Of a stretch of 64,000 bases of DNA, positions 8,917 through 17,872 are shown piece after piece; position 1 is the stretch's first letter, and every line of letters begins with the position of its first letter. The stretch spans positions 62,001 to 126,000 of the forward strand of contig CAVUMX010000003.1 in assembly GCA_963742725.1 (NCBI GenBank), read 5' to 3'. The notes beneath the pieces were generated by a model. That model searched no databases. It had not been told where the DNA came from and saw nothing but the letters and a program-made list of their open reading frames with translations. A program made the position numbers and the translations under genes. Origin of the DNA: CAVVAL01 sp963742725. Lineage in GTDB: Bacteria > Actinomycetota > Actinomycetes > Mycobacteriales > Cryptosporangiaceae.

Positions 8917-9170
8917 GTGCCGGCCGCTGACAGGGCGTTGGCGATCACGGCGGCGGTCTGCTGCGGCGCCTCGTCCGGTAGAAGGAACACGGAACCGGGA
9001 ATCGTCACCAGGGTTACGTTGGGAGCCGCTTGCAGCGTTGCGCGCTCCGCGTCGGTGAGATCAGTGGAAATGCTGACAACTCCCTGCGGGAGGATCATCA
9101 ATCCGCCCGATGTGGCAGCCGGTTCGGAGACCCACGGCTCTGCCGCGTAGATAGCGTGCGCTGGTGCCAT
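8913..9170 (-). pseudogene. C-terminal fragment resembling an alpha/beta hydrolase
   Basis: The last 75 or so residues (GGLMILPQGVVSISTDL, NVTLVTIPGSVFLLPDEAPQQTAAVI) resemble the end of an alpha/beta hydrolase, where the catalytic histidine would normally lie in the segment before LLPDEAP; here that position reads SVF. Nothing upstream looks like the nucleophile elbow, and a methyltransferase gene ends at 9206, so the 5' part is missing. It ends in an ATGA overlap with the SRPBCC gene, showing it was once expressed with it. Confidence 0.4.
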
Positions 9171-9189
9171 GCGGATGCCGCAAGGCGCC
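9148..9189 (-). repeat. diverged repeat flanking the methyltransferase/PadR pair (copy 1; copy 2 at 10817-10858)
   Basis: ATAGCGTGCGCTG plus similar following sequence occurs at 9150-9162 and 10819-10831. On the minus strand both copies translate to R-M-A-x-A-H-A-I-Y in an open frame. They bracket the methyltransferase and PadR genes, so this pair may have been inserted into, or duplicated together with, the same ancestral sequence. Confidence 0.4.
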
Positions 9190-9205
9190 AGCCTGCGGCG
9201 CGGCA

Positions 9206-10054
9206 TCATTGGCGTCGCGCGGTGATGATCCAGGCACCGGACCCGAGGAGCACGCCGTCCTCGCCGGCATGCGCGGCCATCACCTCGTGCAGGTTCGCTT
9301 CGGCCTGTCGCTTGCCGGGATCGTCGAGCTTGTCGAACAGCCACTTCATCTGGCCGACCATGAACGTGGTCGCGGTGTTCGCGTCGGGCCCAAAACACAG
9401 CAACTCGTCCTCGGCGGTGAAGTTGACGTCAGTCCAGCCTGCGCCGTGGAGCAGGTCGCGCACGCGATTGGGGTCACTGAGCGAGAACGGACCCGGGGCA
9501 TCGGCCGGCGGTGGAGCCATTGGCAGGACCCGCCCGATTGCGCCGAAGAACTCACGGAGCCACTCGTTGTCCCCGATCCCGCGCCACACCAGCATCACCA
9601 GTCGCCCGCCCGGCCGGGTCGCGCGGGCGAGGTTGGCGAAGGCCATTGCCATGTCGGTGAAGAACATGGTGCCGGTCCGGCTGGCGACCACGTCGAAGGC
9701 GTGCGCTCCGAAGTCCTGCACCTGCGCGTCGGCCTGCGCGAACGTCACCGCCAGCCCGCCAGCATGTTCTGTCGCCACCTCGAGCTGGGCCGTCGACAGG
9801 TCGACGCCCAACGCGGTCGCGCCCGGCGAACCGCGCACCACGTCGATCGCGAGCTCGCCGGAGCCGCACCCCACGTCGAGGATCCGCTCACCAGGCTTCG
9901 CACCAATCGCAGCTATCAGCGCCGGCTGATAGCGGGCGATGGATGCGTTGTACGTCGCCGCGTGCTCGGCCCAGTAGGCCCCGTGCTCACCGTCCCATTC
10001 ACGGAGTACGCCCGCGTTCCGCGGGTCGATCTCCAGCGTCATGTCATTCATCAT
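9206..10054 (-). CDS. class I SAM-dependent methyltransferase
   Basis: A 282-residue protein starting MMNDMTLEIDP. Motif I is ILDVGCGSGELAID, motif II has the acidic end of LGVDLST, motif III includes AQADAQV, and ARATRPGGRLVMLVWRG is the post-motif typical of the UbiE/COQ5-like Methyltransf_11/25 group. The C-terminal half has PPADAPGPFSLSDPNRVRDLL, common in such enzymes that act on small molecules. It is divergent from the PadR gene at 10115 with 60 bp between the starts, so the regulator probably controls it. The substrate is unknown. Confidence 0.85.
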   Translation of the reverse strand: MMNDMTLEIDPRNAGVLREWDGEHGAYWAEHAATYNASIARYQPALIAAIGAKPGERILDVGCGSGELAIDVVRGSPGATALGVDLSTAQLEVATEHAGGLAVTFAQADAQVQDFGAHAFDVVASRTGTMFFTDMAMAFANLARATRPGGRLVMLVWRGIGDNEWLREFFGAIGRVLPMAPPPADAPGPFSLSDPNRVRDLLHGAGWTDVNFTAEDELLCFGPDANTATTFMVGQMKWLFDKLDDPGKRQAEANLHEVMAAHAGEDGVLLGSGAWIITARRQ

Positions 10055-10065
10055 CGCCTCGCCGG

Positions 10066-10102
10066 ATAGTCCCAAAGAGAGTATGTGTTAAGTTATAGTC
10101 CC
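10066..10102. promoter_or_regulatory. intergenic direct repeat ATAGTCCC, candidate PadR operator
   Basis: ATAGTCCC occurs at 10066-10073 and 10095-10102 in the 60-bp gap between the divergent methyltransferase and PadR genes. The AT-rich stretch TATGTGTTAAGTTATA lies between them. Placement fits an operator for autoregulation; binding is inferred. Confidence 0.4.
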
Positions 10103-10114
10103 GAAGGGAGGATC

Positions 10115-10789
10115 ATGTCAACTGCACTTCCGCGGCTCACCACAACGACGTACGGCGTGCTCGGCCTCCTCGCGGTCCGCCCGCACTCGACCTACGAGCT
10201 CGCCAAGGCGATGGGCCGCAGCGTCGGTCGAGCCTGGCCGCGCGCGCAGAGCAAACTGTTCGAAGAGCCCAAGAAGCTCGCCCTGCACGGGTACGCCAGC
10301 TCTCGTGAGGACGCCGTCGGCCGCCGCCCACGCACCGTGTACACGATCACCCGATCCGGCCGGCGCGCGCTCGCCGCGTGGCTCGCCGACCCGGGCGACG
10401 GCCCAGCGCTCGAGTTCGAAGGGCTGGTCAAACTCGTCTTTGCCGACCACGGCACCCGCGACGACGCCCTCGCCACCATCGCCCGCGCCCGCGCGTGGGC
10501 TGTTGAGATGAATGCCGGCAACATCGAGGGCGGCGAGCAGTTCGCCGAGGGAGACGGACTCTACGACCAGCGCCGCGCCACCACCCTCCTCTTCGGCGCC
10601 TTCCTCACCGACTTCTATGCCCTCGTCGCCTCGTGGGCGGACTGGGCCGAAGCCGAAGTGGCCACCTGGCCCGAGGACATCGCCAGCCATCGGATATCGC
10701 CCGAGCGGACACGCGACGTGCTGGAACGCGCGCGCTGGTCACAGCAACCGCGCGAGCTCGCCGCCCCGGGGGGCCGCACCGACAATTGA
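10115..10789 (+). CDS. PadR-family transcriptional regulator
   Basis: A 224-residue protein with the PadR winged helix near the N-terminus (TTTYGVLGLLAVRPHSTYEL, AKAMGRSVGRAWPRAQSKLF, then GRRPRTVYTITRSGRRAL for the wing) and a C-terminal helical dimerisation region. ATG at 10115 has GAAGGGAGG just upstream. The gene is transcribed away from the methyltransferase, the usual arrangement for a PadR repressor and its target. The ligand is unknown. Confidence 0.85.
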   Translation: MSTALPRLTTTTYGVLGLLAVRPHSTYELAKAMGRSVGRAWPRAQSKLFEEPKKLALHGYASSREDAVGRRPRTVYTITRSGRRALAAWLADPGDGPALEFEGLVKLVFADHGTRDDALATIARARAWAVEMNAGNIEGGEQFAEGDGLYDQRRATTLLFGAFLTDFYALVASWADWAEAEVATWPEDIASHRISPERTRDVLERARWSQQPRELAAPGGRTDN

Positions 10790-10973
10790 AACCGCACGCA
10801 TCCGTGCTCGATCGCCGTAAATAGCGTGCGCTGCGGCCATCCGGAACTGCCGCAGTGCGCGCGGTTGCTCGTCGATCTGTCGTTGCCCGTGGTCGTCCAT
10901 CACTGCGTTGCCGGATCTTGCGAGGAGCCAGTGATGTCCCTGCCGCCCAGCCACGACGGGTCGGACGCCTAGC

Positions 10974-11621
10974 ATGGCCTTGATGATGACTCCCGAAAGG
11001 CGCCCCGCCGACGTCCCAGCCGCCCGGGCTCGGGCGGAGGAGGCCTTGCGGCTGCTGTCCGGCGTGCCGGTCGGACTCGACGTCGCCGTGAAGAGGCTCA
11101 GCCGTGGCAGTGGTGTCTACGCGTGGTGGGCTCCTTCTTCGGTCTTGCCCGACCTGCCCGGGTCGCCGAACGGGAACGCCCCGGAGCTACGGTTGTTGTA
11201 TCTCGGTCGGGCGACCAGCCTGCGGGGCAGGATCCTGCGCAACCATTTGAGGCGTTCGGGGAGCTCGACTCTGCGCCGTATATTGGCCGGTCTTCTCGTG
11301 TCCGAGAGCTACCGGACGACGTGGACCGATCGTGTTGTCCTGATCCCCGAGGACGAGGCGCGGCTGACTAGATGGATGTACGCGAACCTAAGCTTGACCT
11401 GGGCTGAGGACGCGGAGCCGGCCTCCATCGAGGCCGAACTTGTCCGGCGCCTGCACCCGCCACTTAACACGGGTGGCGTCAATCCCGAACACGTCCAGGC
11501 GGCCGTGGTCGCCGCGAAGAACGCGTACAACACCTCCAGCCGGCCCGGTCGATCCCCCGCCGACGCCGTAACCGGGCCGTCCGGCGCGCGGGCAAGCACT
11601 GACGCGCCCATCCCGAGATGA
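10974..11621 (+). CDS. GIY-YIG nuclease-family protein
   Basis: The 215-residue product contains the GIY-YIG layout: GVYAWWAP stands for the first motif, LLYLGRATSLRGRI for the second with the conserved arginine, and HLRRSGSSTLRR, EARLTRWMYANLSLTW and EAELVRRLHPPLN for the later helix and glutamate/asparagine motifs. The C-terminal 45 residues are low-complexity. Such single-domain proteins are frequent in actinomycete accessory DNA; no partner gene is evident. The start carries several methionines (MALMM); the first was taken. Confidence 0.65.
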   Translation: MALMMTPERRPADVPAARARAEEALRLLSGVPVGLDVAVKRLSRGSGVYAWWAPSSVLPDLPGSPNGNAPELRLLYLGRATSLRGRILRNHLRRSGSSTLRRILAGLLVSESYRTTWTDRVVLIPEDEARLTRWMYANLSLTWAEDAEPASIEAELVRRLHPPLNTGGVNPEHVQAAVVAAKNAYNTSSRPGRSPADAVTGPSGARASTDAPIPR

Positions 11622-11837
11622 GTGCGCTGGTCTCCGCCGACCTTCTATTCCACCTGCTGCACCGACCCACTGTCGCGGTAGGACAGAAGGTAGTTGCTGT
11701 CGGCGTCGTGGGCAGTTCCGGGTACTCCTCCGGGCGACCACTCCGACTAGACGCTGAAATGGGAGGAGGCCTGCAGGCGACCTTGCGGGCCTCCTACGCA
11801 TGCAACACCTGCCGTCGCGGCGACCACATGTAGCCAA

Positions 11838-12301
11838 TTGTTCGGGCCGTCCAAGCGCGCAACGCATCGTTCCTACCCTCGTGATCTCTATTCCTCGCCG
11901 GCCCTGATCGCGTTCCTCGGTGGGCAGGCCATCCTCGGCGACGACGGTGCCTCGCTGTCCGATCCGGGTGTCGCCAAGGCCTTGATCGGCTCGGCGGCCT
12001 ACCTCACCGGCGCCGGCCTGTTCGGACTGGCCATCGGCGCGCTGCTGCGCTCCACCGCCGCGGCGATCAGCACGCTCTTCGGCGTGCTGTTCCTGCTGGA
12101 GGGCGTCGTGATGCTGCTGCTTCCGACCAGTTGGCAGGACAACATCGGCCCGCACCTGCCGGCCGAGGCCGGCGCGGCGTTCAGCTTGGTCGAGCGGAGC
12201 CCGAACGACCTCAGCCCCTGGGCGGGCCTCGCGGTCTTCACGGGCTACCTGGCCGCAGTCGGCGCGGCGGCGGCTTGGCGACTGCGGAAGCACGACGCCT
12301 G
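11838..12301 (+). pseudogene. ABC-2 type permease, C-terminal fragment
   Basis: The frame contains four hydrophobic segments typical of the end of an ABC-2 permease: LIAFLGGQAILGD, YLTGAGLFGLAIGALLRSTA, AISTLFGVLFLLEGVVMLLLP and WAGLAVFTGYLAAVGAAAAW, then LRKHDA. Actinobacterial permeases of this group usually end about there, with RRRDA or similar. Here the frame runs on into unrelated sequence, and no N-terminal half or ATPase gene precedes it. It is a leftover of a deleted transporter operon. Confidence 0.65.
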
Positions 12302-12370
12302 GGTTCCCGGATGTGACGCCGTCGCCGGGGTCCGCGCTATCGCTGAGCGCGCACCCCGGCGGCGGCCCGT

Positions 12371-13144
12371 TCAGGTCCCGGACTCGACGAGCACCCAGGC
12401 GTCCTCGATCTTCTCGTCCCGCAGGGCGTCGCTCAGGACGATGACGAAGAATTCGCCGTCGCCGTAGATGCTGGCCTGGTCGTCGTCGCTGCGCCACAGC
12501 TCCATGCCCGACAGCGCGAGCAGCAACGCATTCACCTGGGGGTCGAACGAGCCGTCCAATTCGGGACGGAAGAAGTGCGGCTGGCCGAGCATCCTGGCCC
12601 CGTCGGGCGCACCGCCCACGGCCGCCAGGACGTCCTCGTCACGATCGCTGGGCCGTCCTTCGCCGAGCTCCTCCTCCGTTGCCAGCACGTAAGACGTGGA
12701 GAAGACCATGCGTCGCTCCACGAACCGTCCTTCTACCTTATGCACCTCGTCGGGGAAGTCGGCCACGGTCAGATCGGACAACGGGCCGGTGTAGTACCGC
12801 ACGACGTCGTCGCCCTCATTTCCCGCCCCGATCTCGCCCTCCTCGCAGGTGTTGAACACGTACATGATTCCGGCCGACGGCAGCACGCCCGCGAAGTCGA
12901 ACGGCTTGCACTCGGCGAAGTTGATCTGTGCCACGAAGGCCAGGTCACCTGGCCACACAAAGGAGCCAGGGACGTGCGGGCGACCACCGATCTTCGAACC
13001 GCCGAGCGGCACCGCCTCCTGCTCGAATTCGATCCCCACCACCGGCCGAAGCGCCGTGACCGCCTCCTCGGCCTCCTCCCGAGTGAACCCAGCCTCTAGG
13101 AGGCGCCCGACTGCCAGCTCAAGCTCGCCGCGTAAAGCGCTCAC
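12371..13144 (-). CDS. DUF1963 (YwqG-like) protein, copy A
   Basis: A 257-residue protein with DUF1963 hallmarks: GGSKIGGRPHVPGSFVWP, LAFVAQINFAECKPFD, GIMYVFNTCEEG and the C-terminal GQPHFFRPELDGSFDP...WRSDDDQASIYGDGEFFV segment. DUF1963 proteins are cytoplasmic and of unknown role. The GTG start at 13144 (MSALRGELEL) is favoured because the ATG used in the second copy is CTG here, and GGAAG lies upstream. It is one of two tandem copies about 1 kb apart on the same strand. Confidence 0.8.
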   Translation of the reverse strand: MSALRGELELAVGRLLEAGFTREEAEEAVTALRPVVGIEFEQEAVPLGGSKIGGRPHVPGSFVWPGDLAFVAQINFAECKPFDFAGVLPSAGIMYVFNTCEEGEIGAGNEGDDVVRYYTGPLSDLTVADFPDEVHKVEGRFVERRMVFSTSYVLATEEELGEGRPSDRDEDVLAAVGGAPDGARMLGQPHFFRPELDGSFDPQVNALLLALSGMELWRSDDDQASIYGDGEFFVIVLSDALRDEKIEDAWVLVESGT

Positions 13145-13417
13145 TCTCGAACCACACTTCCTGTCCAGATCTCGAAATGAAGCGCGACTGTATCCAAGCC
13201 GGCGAGGGCTGCCCCCCGCATGTGCCGGGGTCTGCGCGATTGACGGCACGAAAGGGAACCGCCCGACGACGCCTGGGTCAGCGCCGACGGGCGGATCGAT
13301 CAGCGGATCGGCGTCAACCTCGCCAGGTTCTTCCGGCTAACGCGCGTTGTGCTGCCACACCTGGACACCGGACCGGTACGGCGTCGCGGCGATGAGCTGC
13401 AGCCGGACGAGGCGCGT

Positions 13418-14191
13418 TTAGGTCCCGGGCTCGAAGAGCACCCAGGCATCGTCGATCTTCTCGTTCTGCAGGGCATCGCTGAGGATGATGACGTAGAACT
13501 CCCCGTCCCCGTAGATGCTTGCGTGGTTGTCGTCGCTGCGCCACAAACGCATACCCGACAGAGCTAGGAGCAACGTATCCCTCTCGAGCTCGAACGCACC
13601 CTCCAGCTCGGGACGAAAGAACTCTGGCTGTCCGAGCATCCTGGCCCCGGTGGGTTCACCGCCGACGGCCGCCAGGACATCTTCGTCATGATCGCTGGGC
13701 CGTCCTTCTCCCAACTCGTCCTCCGTCGCCAATACGTAGGACGAGGAGAAGCGCATGCGTCGCTCTACGAACTGTCCTTCTGTCGCGTCCAGCTCGTCCG
13801 GAAGGTCGGCCACGGTCAGATCGGACGACGGCCCCGCGTAGTACCGCACGACGTAGGCATCGTCATCGACCTCCACGAGATCGCCCTCCTCGCAGGTGCT
13901 GAACAGGTACATGATTCCGGCCGACGGCAACACGTCCGCGGTGTCGAACGGCTTGCACTCGGCGAAGTTGATCTGCGCCACGAAGGCCAGGTCACCTGGC
14001 CACACGAACGACCCAGGGAGGTGCGGGCGGCCACCGATCTTCGAACCGCCGAGCGGCACCGCCTCCTGCTCGAATTCGATCCCCACCACCGGCCGAAGCG
14101 CACCGACCGCCTCCTCAGCGGCGTCCTGGGTGAACCCCGCCTCCAGGAGGCGCCCGACTGCCAGCTCATGTTCGCGGCCTAAAGCGCTCAC
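13418..14191 (-). CDS. DUF1963 (YwqG-like) protein, copy B
   Basis: A close paralogue of the gene at 12371-13144, same length (257 residues) and strand. Conserved blocks include GGSKIGGRPHLPGSFVWP, LAFVAQINFAECKPFD, GIMYLFSTCEEGDL and GQPEFFRPELEGAF. Divergence is concentrated around the acidic loop after the CEEG motif and in the C-terminal quarter. The sequence upstream of both starts is also nearly identical, so the duplication included the promoter region. An upstream ATG at 14215 would add eight residues, but copy A lacks it. Confidence 0.8.
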   Translation of the reverse strand: MSALGREHELAVGRLLEAGFTQDAAEEAVGALRPVVGIEFEQEAVPLGGSKIGGRPHLPGSFVWPGDLAFVAQINFAECKPFDTADVLPSAGIMYLFSTCEEGDLVEVDDDAYVVRYYAGPSSDLTVADLPDELDATEGQFVERRMRFSSSYVLATEDELGEGRPSDHDEDVLAAVGGEPTGARMLGQPEFFRPELEGAFELERDTLLLALSGMRLWRSDDNHASIYGDGEFYVIILSDALQNEKIDDAWVLFEPGT

Positions 14192-14312
14192 TCTCGAACC
14201 ACACTTCCTGTCCATATCTCGAAATGACGCGCGACTGTACCGAAGGATCGCCGCGATGACCCGATCAGATCCGGGGAACGAAGGATGGCCCCCGCGCTGC
14301 GAGGTGCTCCAT

Positions 14313-14778
14313 CTACGGCAGTGATCGGGTGACCAGGTAGAGGCATTTCAGCGCGGCCTGCTCGGTCGGGAAGTGTCCGTGGGCCGCGGACCGCCCGTCG
14401 GTAGCGGGCGTTCAGCGACTCGATCGCGTTGGTGCTGCAGATGATCCGGCCGATCTCCACATCGTAGTCAAGGAACGGTATGGACTCGGTCCAGGCGGAT
14501 CTCCAGAGCTTGATCACCGCCGGATATCGGTTGGCCCAGGTTTCGGTGAACTCCTCAAGCCGAGCGGCCGCGGCGGCCTCGGTCGGCGCGGTGTAGATCG
14601 GCCGCAGGTCCTTAGCGACGGCGTCCCAGTCCTTGCGGGAGGCATACCGGAAGGTGTTGCGGACCAGGTGCAAGATGCACGCCTGGACCGTCGCAAGCGG
14701 CCACGCGGTGGTGATCGACTCCGGAAAACCTTTGAGCCCGTCGCAGGCAGCCAGGTACACGTCTTCGACGCCGCGGTC
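14313..14778 (-). pseudogene. IS256-family transposase fragment, both ends missing, frameshifted
   Basis: The minus-strand frame from about 14778 reads RGVEDVYLAACDGLKGFPES, VQACILHLVRNTFRYASRKD and IICSTNAIESLNARYRRAV, all characteristic of the IS256 catalytic core. After RRAVR a one-base shift near 14388 is needed to read HGHFPTEQAALKCLYLVTRS. The N-terminal half and the last part of the protein are missing; TAG at 14313-14315 follows the last recognisable residues. Confidence 0.8.
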
Positions 14779-14829
14779 TGCTGCACCCGACGCCGCGCGC
14801 GGAGTCGGTCCGGTCGCCGCTCAGGCGCC

Positions 14830-15110
14830 GGGAAGACGAGGGCGGTTCCGCTGCCCGAGTCCCGGTAGTGGATGACGCCGCTGGAGACGGTGGCCTGCCG
14901 CCAGACGGCAGAGGTGTCGCGCCAGTCGTCGATCAGCAGCACGTCGTCGACCCAGACCTGGACTCCGTCGTCGGCGAGCACGCGCAGGGTGTAGTTGCCA
15001 GCCTGCGGGAACACGAGGTCACCGGTGAGCCGTAGGGAGAACGAATCGGCGGTCAGCCCCGGCACGACGGCCGGACGTTTCGGCCGCCACACACCCAGCC
15101 GGTAGAGCAA
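14830..15110 (-). pseudogene. PA14-domain fragment
   Basis: The minus-strand frame encodes a PA14-type beta-sandwich piece: DSFSLRLTGDLVFPQAGNY, TLRVLADDGVQVWVDDVLLI and DDWRDTSAVWRQATV. PA14 modules occur in large secreted actinobacterial glycosidases and RHS-type toxins. No start, signal peptide or flanking domains are present, and the piece runs into the IS256 remnant, so it is a broken gene fragment. Confidence 0.55.
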
Positions 15111-15225
15111 AGGCGTGGTGCACGGGTGTTCGCGATCGTTGTGGACGACGGGGCCGAGCTGCGCACGCTGGAGCCGTGGCAGGCCCGCGCCGCGCTTCAG
15201 CGGTATGCAGATCTCGCCGATCGAC

Positions 15226-15560
15226 AGCGCGCACAGCAGCCTCGTATTCGTCGACTTCTGGGTAGCCACCGGCGACTACTGGAAGAACAAGCCCCGGGCA
15301 CGGGACAGCCGGGATTCGTACTACGAGAGCATCCTCGCTTCCACGCGCGCACGACCGGTGCAGTCGGACGGGCACGCCTTCCACCGGCGAATCGTCCAGA
15401 TGCCGGAGCTGGCGAGTGACGGCACCCGGTTCACGCTGACCGCGGACCAGCGGTTCGCGGTCAGCCTGCGCAGCTGCCTGGACATCCACGATGAAGGCCC
15501 TGGCCGGTGCCTGGTAAAGGTCGCTCCTCCCTACGTGCACGCGCACTTCGCCACTATCGA
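15226..15560 (+). other. unrecognised open fragment
   Basis: A plus-strand frame with protein-like composition (FVDFWVATGDYWKNKPRARD, RFTLTADQRFAVSLRSCLDI, VKVAPPYVHAHFATIDQWYV) lies between the PA14 fragment and the Nudix gene. It has no credible start. The last residues may be the displaced N-terminus of the Nudix protein, which continues in another frame. Function unknown. Confidence 0.3.
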
Positions 15561-15953
15561 TCAGTGGTACGTGGTGCTTCCGATCCTCACGTCGCGGGGT
15601 ACGGCGCCGGCCGGTGGGGTTTCCCCGGCGGGCATCTCGAAGCAGGCGAGACACTGACCGAGTGCGCCGCCTGCGAGTTGTACGAGGAAACCTCCGTCAC
15701 GGGACTGGAGTTCGCGCTGATCGCGGTCACCGACTCCAATCCTGACGCCAACTACCACCTGCAGATCGCCATGTCGGTGACGTCGTGGCGTGGAACTCCC
15801 CGGGTCGTGGACCCCACCGAGTGCTCCGACGTGCGGTTCTGCCGTCTCGGTGAAGTCAAGGAAGCACTCTTCCCGCCCACGCTGGACATCGCGGCTCGGA
15901 TCGACGAGGGCTGGATCTACCCGCACGGCGCCGTCGGACCCGCCGGGCGCTGA
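15507..15953 (+). CDS. Nudix hydrolase, N-terminus uncertain
   Basis: The conserved part begins at GAGRWGFPGGHLEAGETLTE and the Nudix box reads GHLEAGETLTECAACELYEE, with E residues at the metal-binding positions but cysteine where arginine of REUXEE is usual. The rest (LIAVTDSNPDANYHLQIAM, VVDPTECSDVRFCRLGEVKEAL) fits a complete domain. The N-terminal beta strand expected before the box is not in this frame; a frameshift near 15600 from the preceding frame (DQWYVVLPILTSRG) would supply it. The gene may thus be intact with a sequencing error, or truncated. Confidence 0.6.
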   Translation: MPGKGRSSLRARALRHYRSVVRGASDPHVAGYGAGRWGFPGGHLEAGETLTECAACELYEETSVTGLEFALIAVTDSNPDANYHLQIAMSVTSWRGTPRVVDPTECSDVRFCRLGEVKEALFPPTLDIAARIDEGWIYPHGAVGPAGR

Positions 15954-15954
15954 C

Positions 15955-15983
15955 CGTGGGGGAGTCCGCCGAACTCCCCCACG
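15955..15983. terminator. bidirectional hairpin terminator
   Basis: Perfect 11-bp arms CGTGGGGGAGT (15955-15965) and ACTCCCCCACG (15973-15983) with a 7-nt loop lie between the convergent Nudix gene and BNR-protein gene. Confidence 0.75.
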
Positions 15984-15988
15984 TCAAT

Positions 15989-17872
15989 TCAGCGCAGCGG
16001 CACAGCCGCGACGTAGACGTCCTGGTCGTTCGCGACCGAGGCGTTGGGTGCCGAGGCCGCGCAGGTCTGCGGCGGGACACCCGGTGCGCCGGTGCCCGGA
16101 CACAGGAACGGCTCGACCGCCCGCGTGTCGACCCAGAACGGGTACGCGGTCTGGCCGCTGACCGCGAGGCCGCTGTAGTCACCGAAGAACACTCCGGCGA
16201 ACTGGGTGGCGGGTGGCATCGACGCGCTCGTGACCCGCCGTACGGTCGAGCCGGCCGGGCCGGCCACGGTCAGGCTGAAGTCGGAGAATCCGGTGCTCTG
16301 GTCGAATCCGTACTGGCGGTCGTAGTAGGCGACGACGAGCCGGCCGTCGCCGCTGTAGGTCGCCCACTGCCAGAACTGGTCGGAGCTGGCCTGGCCGCGC
16401 GTCTCGGTGACCGTCGGCATGACGCGTGCGTCCCGGGTGGTACCGGTGAACGACGCGCCGCGGTCGGTGGACACGCTCAGCAGCACGTCGTTGTTGCACG
16501 CTCCGGCGAGCTTCACGCCGTCGAAGGTGGGCTGGCCGGTCGCCGCGAACCCGGTCGGCACGCAGCCGTTCGACTCCTTGGAGTGTCTGTTGATGTAGGA
16601 GGCGTAGGTGACCGACACCTGTCCTGTGGTGGGGTGGACCGCGCCGACCGGGTAGTTCGCGGCGCGGAAGATGGAGTTCGTGCTCGATCCCTTCTCCGGC
16701 ACGCAGGCCCGGCCCGGGTTGGCTCCGGCCTGGTAGGTGGCGCAGTCGGGCAGGTCGTAGAAGTCGCCGACCTTCACGGGCGCGGAGAACGTCGCGCCGC
16801 CGTCCGTCGACCGGGCGAGCAGCATCTGGTTGTGGTTGTCCGCCGGGTTCGCCGCGGGGTTGTTGAAGTTCGCCCAGGTGACGTACAGCGTGCCGTCCGG
16901 GGCTGTGAACGGCTGCGAGAACTGGTTCACGTTGCACCTGCCCCGCGGTCTCGGAAGGCCGAACGTCTGGGTGCAGAGCGAACTGTCGCTGCTCACCAGC
17001 GCGGGGGCGCTGAACGTCTCGCCGTAGTCGGCTGAGTACGCCGAGAAGATGTAGGCCGTCCCGTCCGGGGCGAACAGCGTCCACGTCACGTACACCCGGT
17101 CCCGGAACGGGCTCCGAGTGGACGCGTCGACCGTCATGAGCTGCTTGTCGAGCAGCGCGTTGCCGGCACCGGTCGTGTCGTTGAACTCCGCGACCGGGCG
17201 GCCGGGGAAGTTCCACGACCCGCCGTTGGTACCGGTGGACCGGAACACGTAGAACGCGCTGGACTGGTCGGGATTCGGCGAGACCGCCGAGCCGCGATTG
17301 AAAACGAGGCAGGAGTAGTACGCGTTCCCGCGGGTGTCCCACGCGACCGACGGGTCACCGCCGCCCTGCCAGTACTGGCGGGGCTTCCCGGCGAACGTGC
17401 CACGGCCGAATCCGTTCGGCATGGTGGTATCTGCCCAGGTGCGTCCGCCGTCCGTGCTGAACGAGGCGCCGCAGGTGCCATCGCCGCGCCGGTAGTCGTT
17501 GTAGCCGGCCACGAGGTGGCGCGGGTTGCGCGGGTCGACCGCGATCGCCGTCTCGTTCTGCGCCTGGCCGCGCCCCGCCAGATCGGCGTCGCTCAGGTTG
17601 ACGCAGTTCTGGTTGACCTTGACGTTGTTGCCGCGCCGCAGCGCGCAGGCCTCCGCGGTCGTGGCGCGGAAGTCCGTCGCGGACCGGCCGCTGCGGACCT
17701 TCGCGCTCGCGGGATCCAGCTCGAACGACGCGAGCCCGGACAGTATCCGCTTCTGGACGGGATTGAGATGGGTGTAACCGAACGCTTCGGCGGACGCCGG
17801 CGAACCGACGACCGCGCCGGACGGCACGAGTACGAGCCCGGCGACGAGGATGCACATGCGCGTACGCCTCAT
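15989..17872 (-). CDS. secreted BNR/Asp-box (sialidase-fold) protein
   Basis: A 627-residue exported protein: signal peptide MRRTRMCILVAGLVLVPSG ending SPASA, then a beta-propeller-like region. Asp-box type motifs recur (SFSTDGGRTW, ARSTDGGATF, SVSTDRGASF), each after a hydrophobic strand, and PHLVAGYND-like and NQFSQPFTAPDGTLYVTW stretches are typical of sialidase-fold exo-enzymes. Whether it is a glycosidase cannot be decided; catalytic Asp/Tyr/Glu of GH33 were not identified. The ATG at 17872 has GGGAGACAG upstream; the frame's earlier start would precede the signal peptide. A terminator follows the gene. Confidence 0.75.
   Translation of the reverse strand: MRRTRMCILVAGLVLVPSGAVVGSPASAEAFGYTHLNPVQKRILSGLASFELDPASAKVRSGRSATDFRATTAEACALRRGNNVKVNQNCVNLSDADLAGRGQAQNETAIAVDPRNPRHLVAGYNDYRRGDGTCGASFSTDGGRTWADTTMPNGFGRGTFAGKPRQYWQGGGDPSVAWDTRGNAYYSCLVFNRGSAVSPNPDQSSAFYVFRSTGTNGGSWNFPGRPVAEFNDTTGAGNALLDKQLMTVDASTRSPFRDRVYVTWTLFAPDGTAYIFSAYSADYGETFSAPALVSSDSSLCTQTFGLPRPRGRCNVNQFSQPFTAPDGTLYVTWANFNNPAANPADNHNQMLLARSTDGGATFSAPVKVGDFYDLPDCATYQAGANPGRACVPEKGSSTNSIFRAANYPVGAVHPTTGQVSVTYASYINRHSKESNGCVPTGFAATGQPTFDGVKLAGACNNDVLLSVSTDRGASFTGTTRDARVMPTVTETRGQASSDQFWQWATYSGDGRLVVAYYDRQYGFDQSTGFSDFSLTVAGPAGSTVRRVTSASMPPATQFAGVFFGDYSGLAVSGQTAYPFWVDTRAVEPFLCPGTGAPGVPPQTCAASAPNASVANDQDVYVAAVPLR

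Noticed and set aside
15956..17035. Plus-strand frame of 359 codons opposite the BNR protein
   Set aside because: Gly/Arg/Val-rich shadow of the Asp-box protein; no start signal or family.
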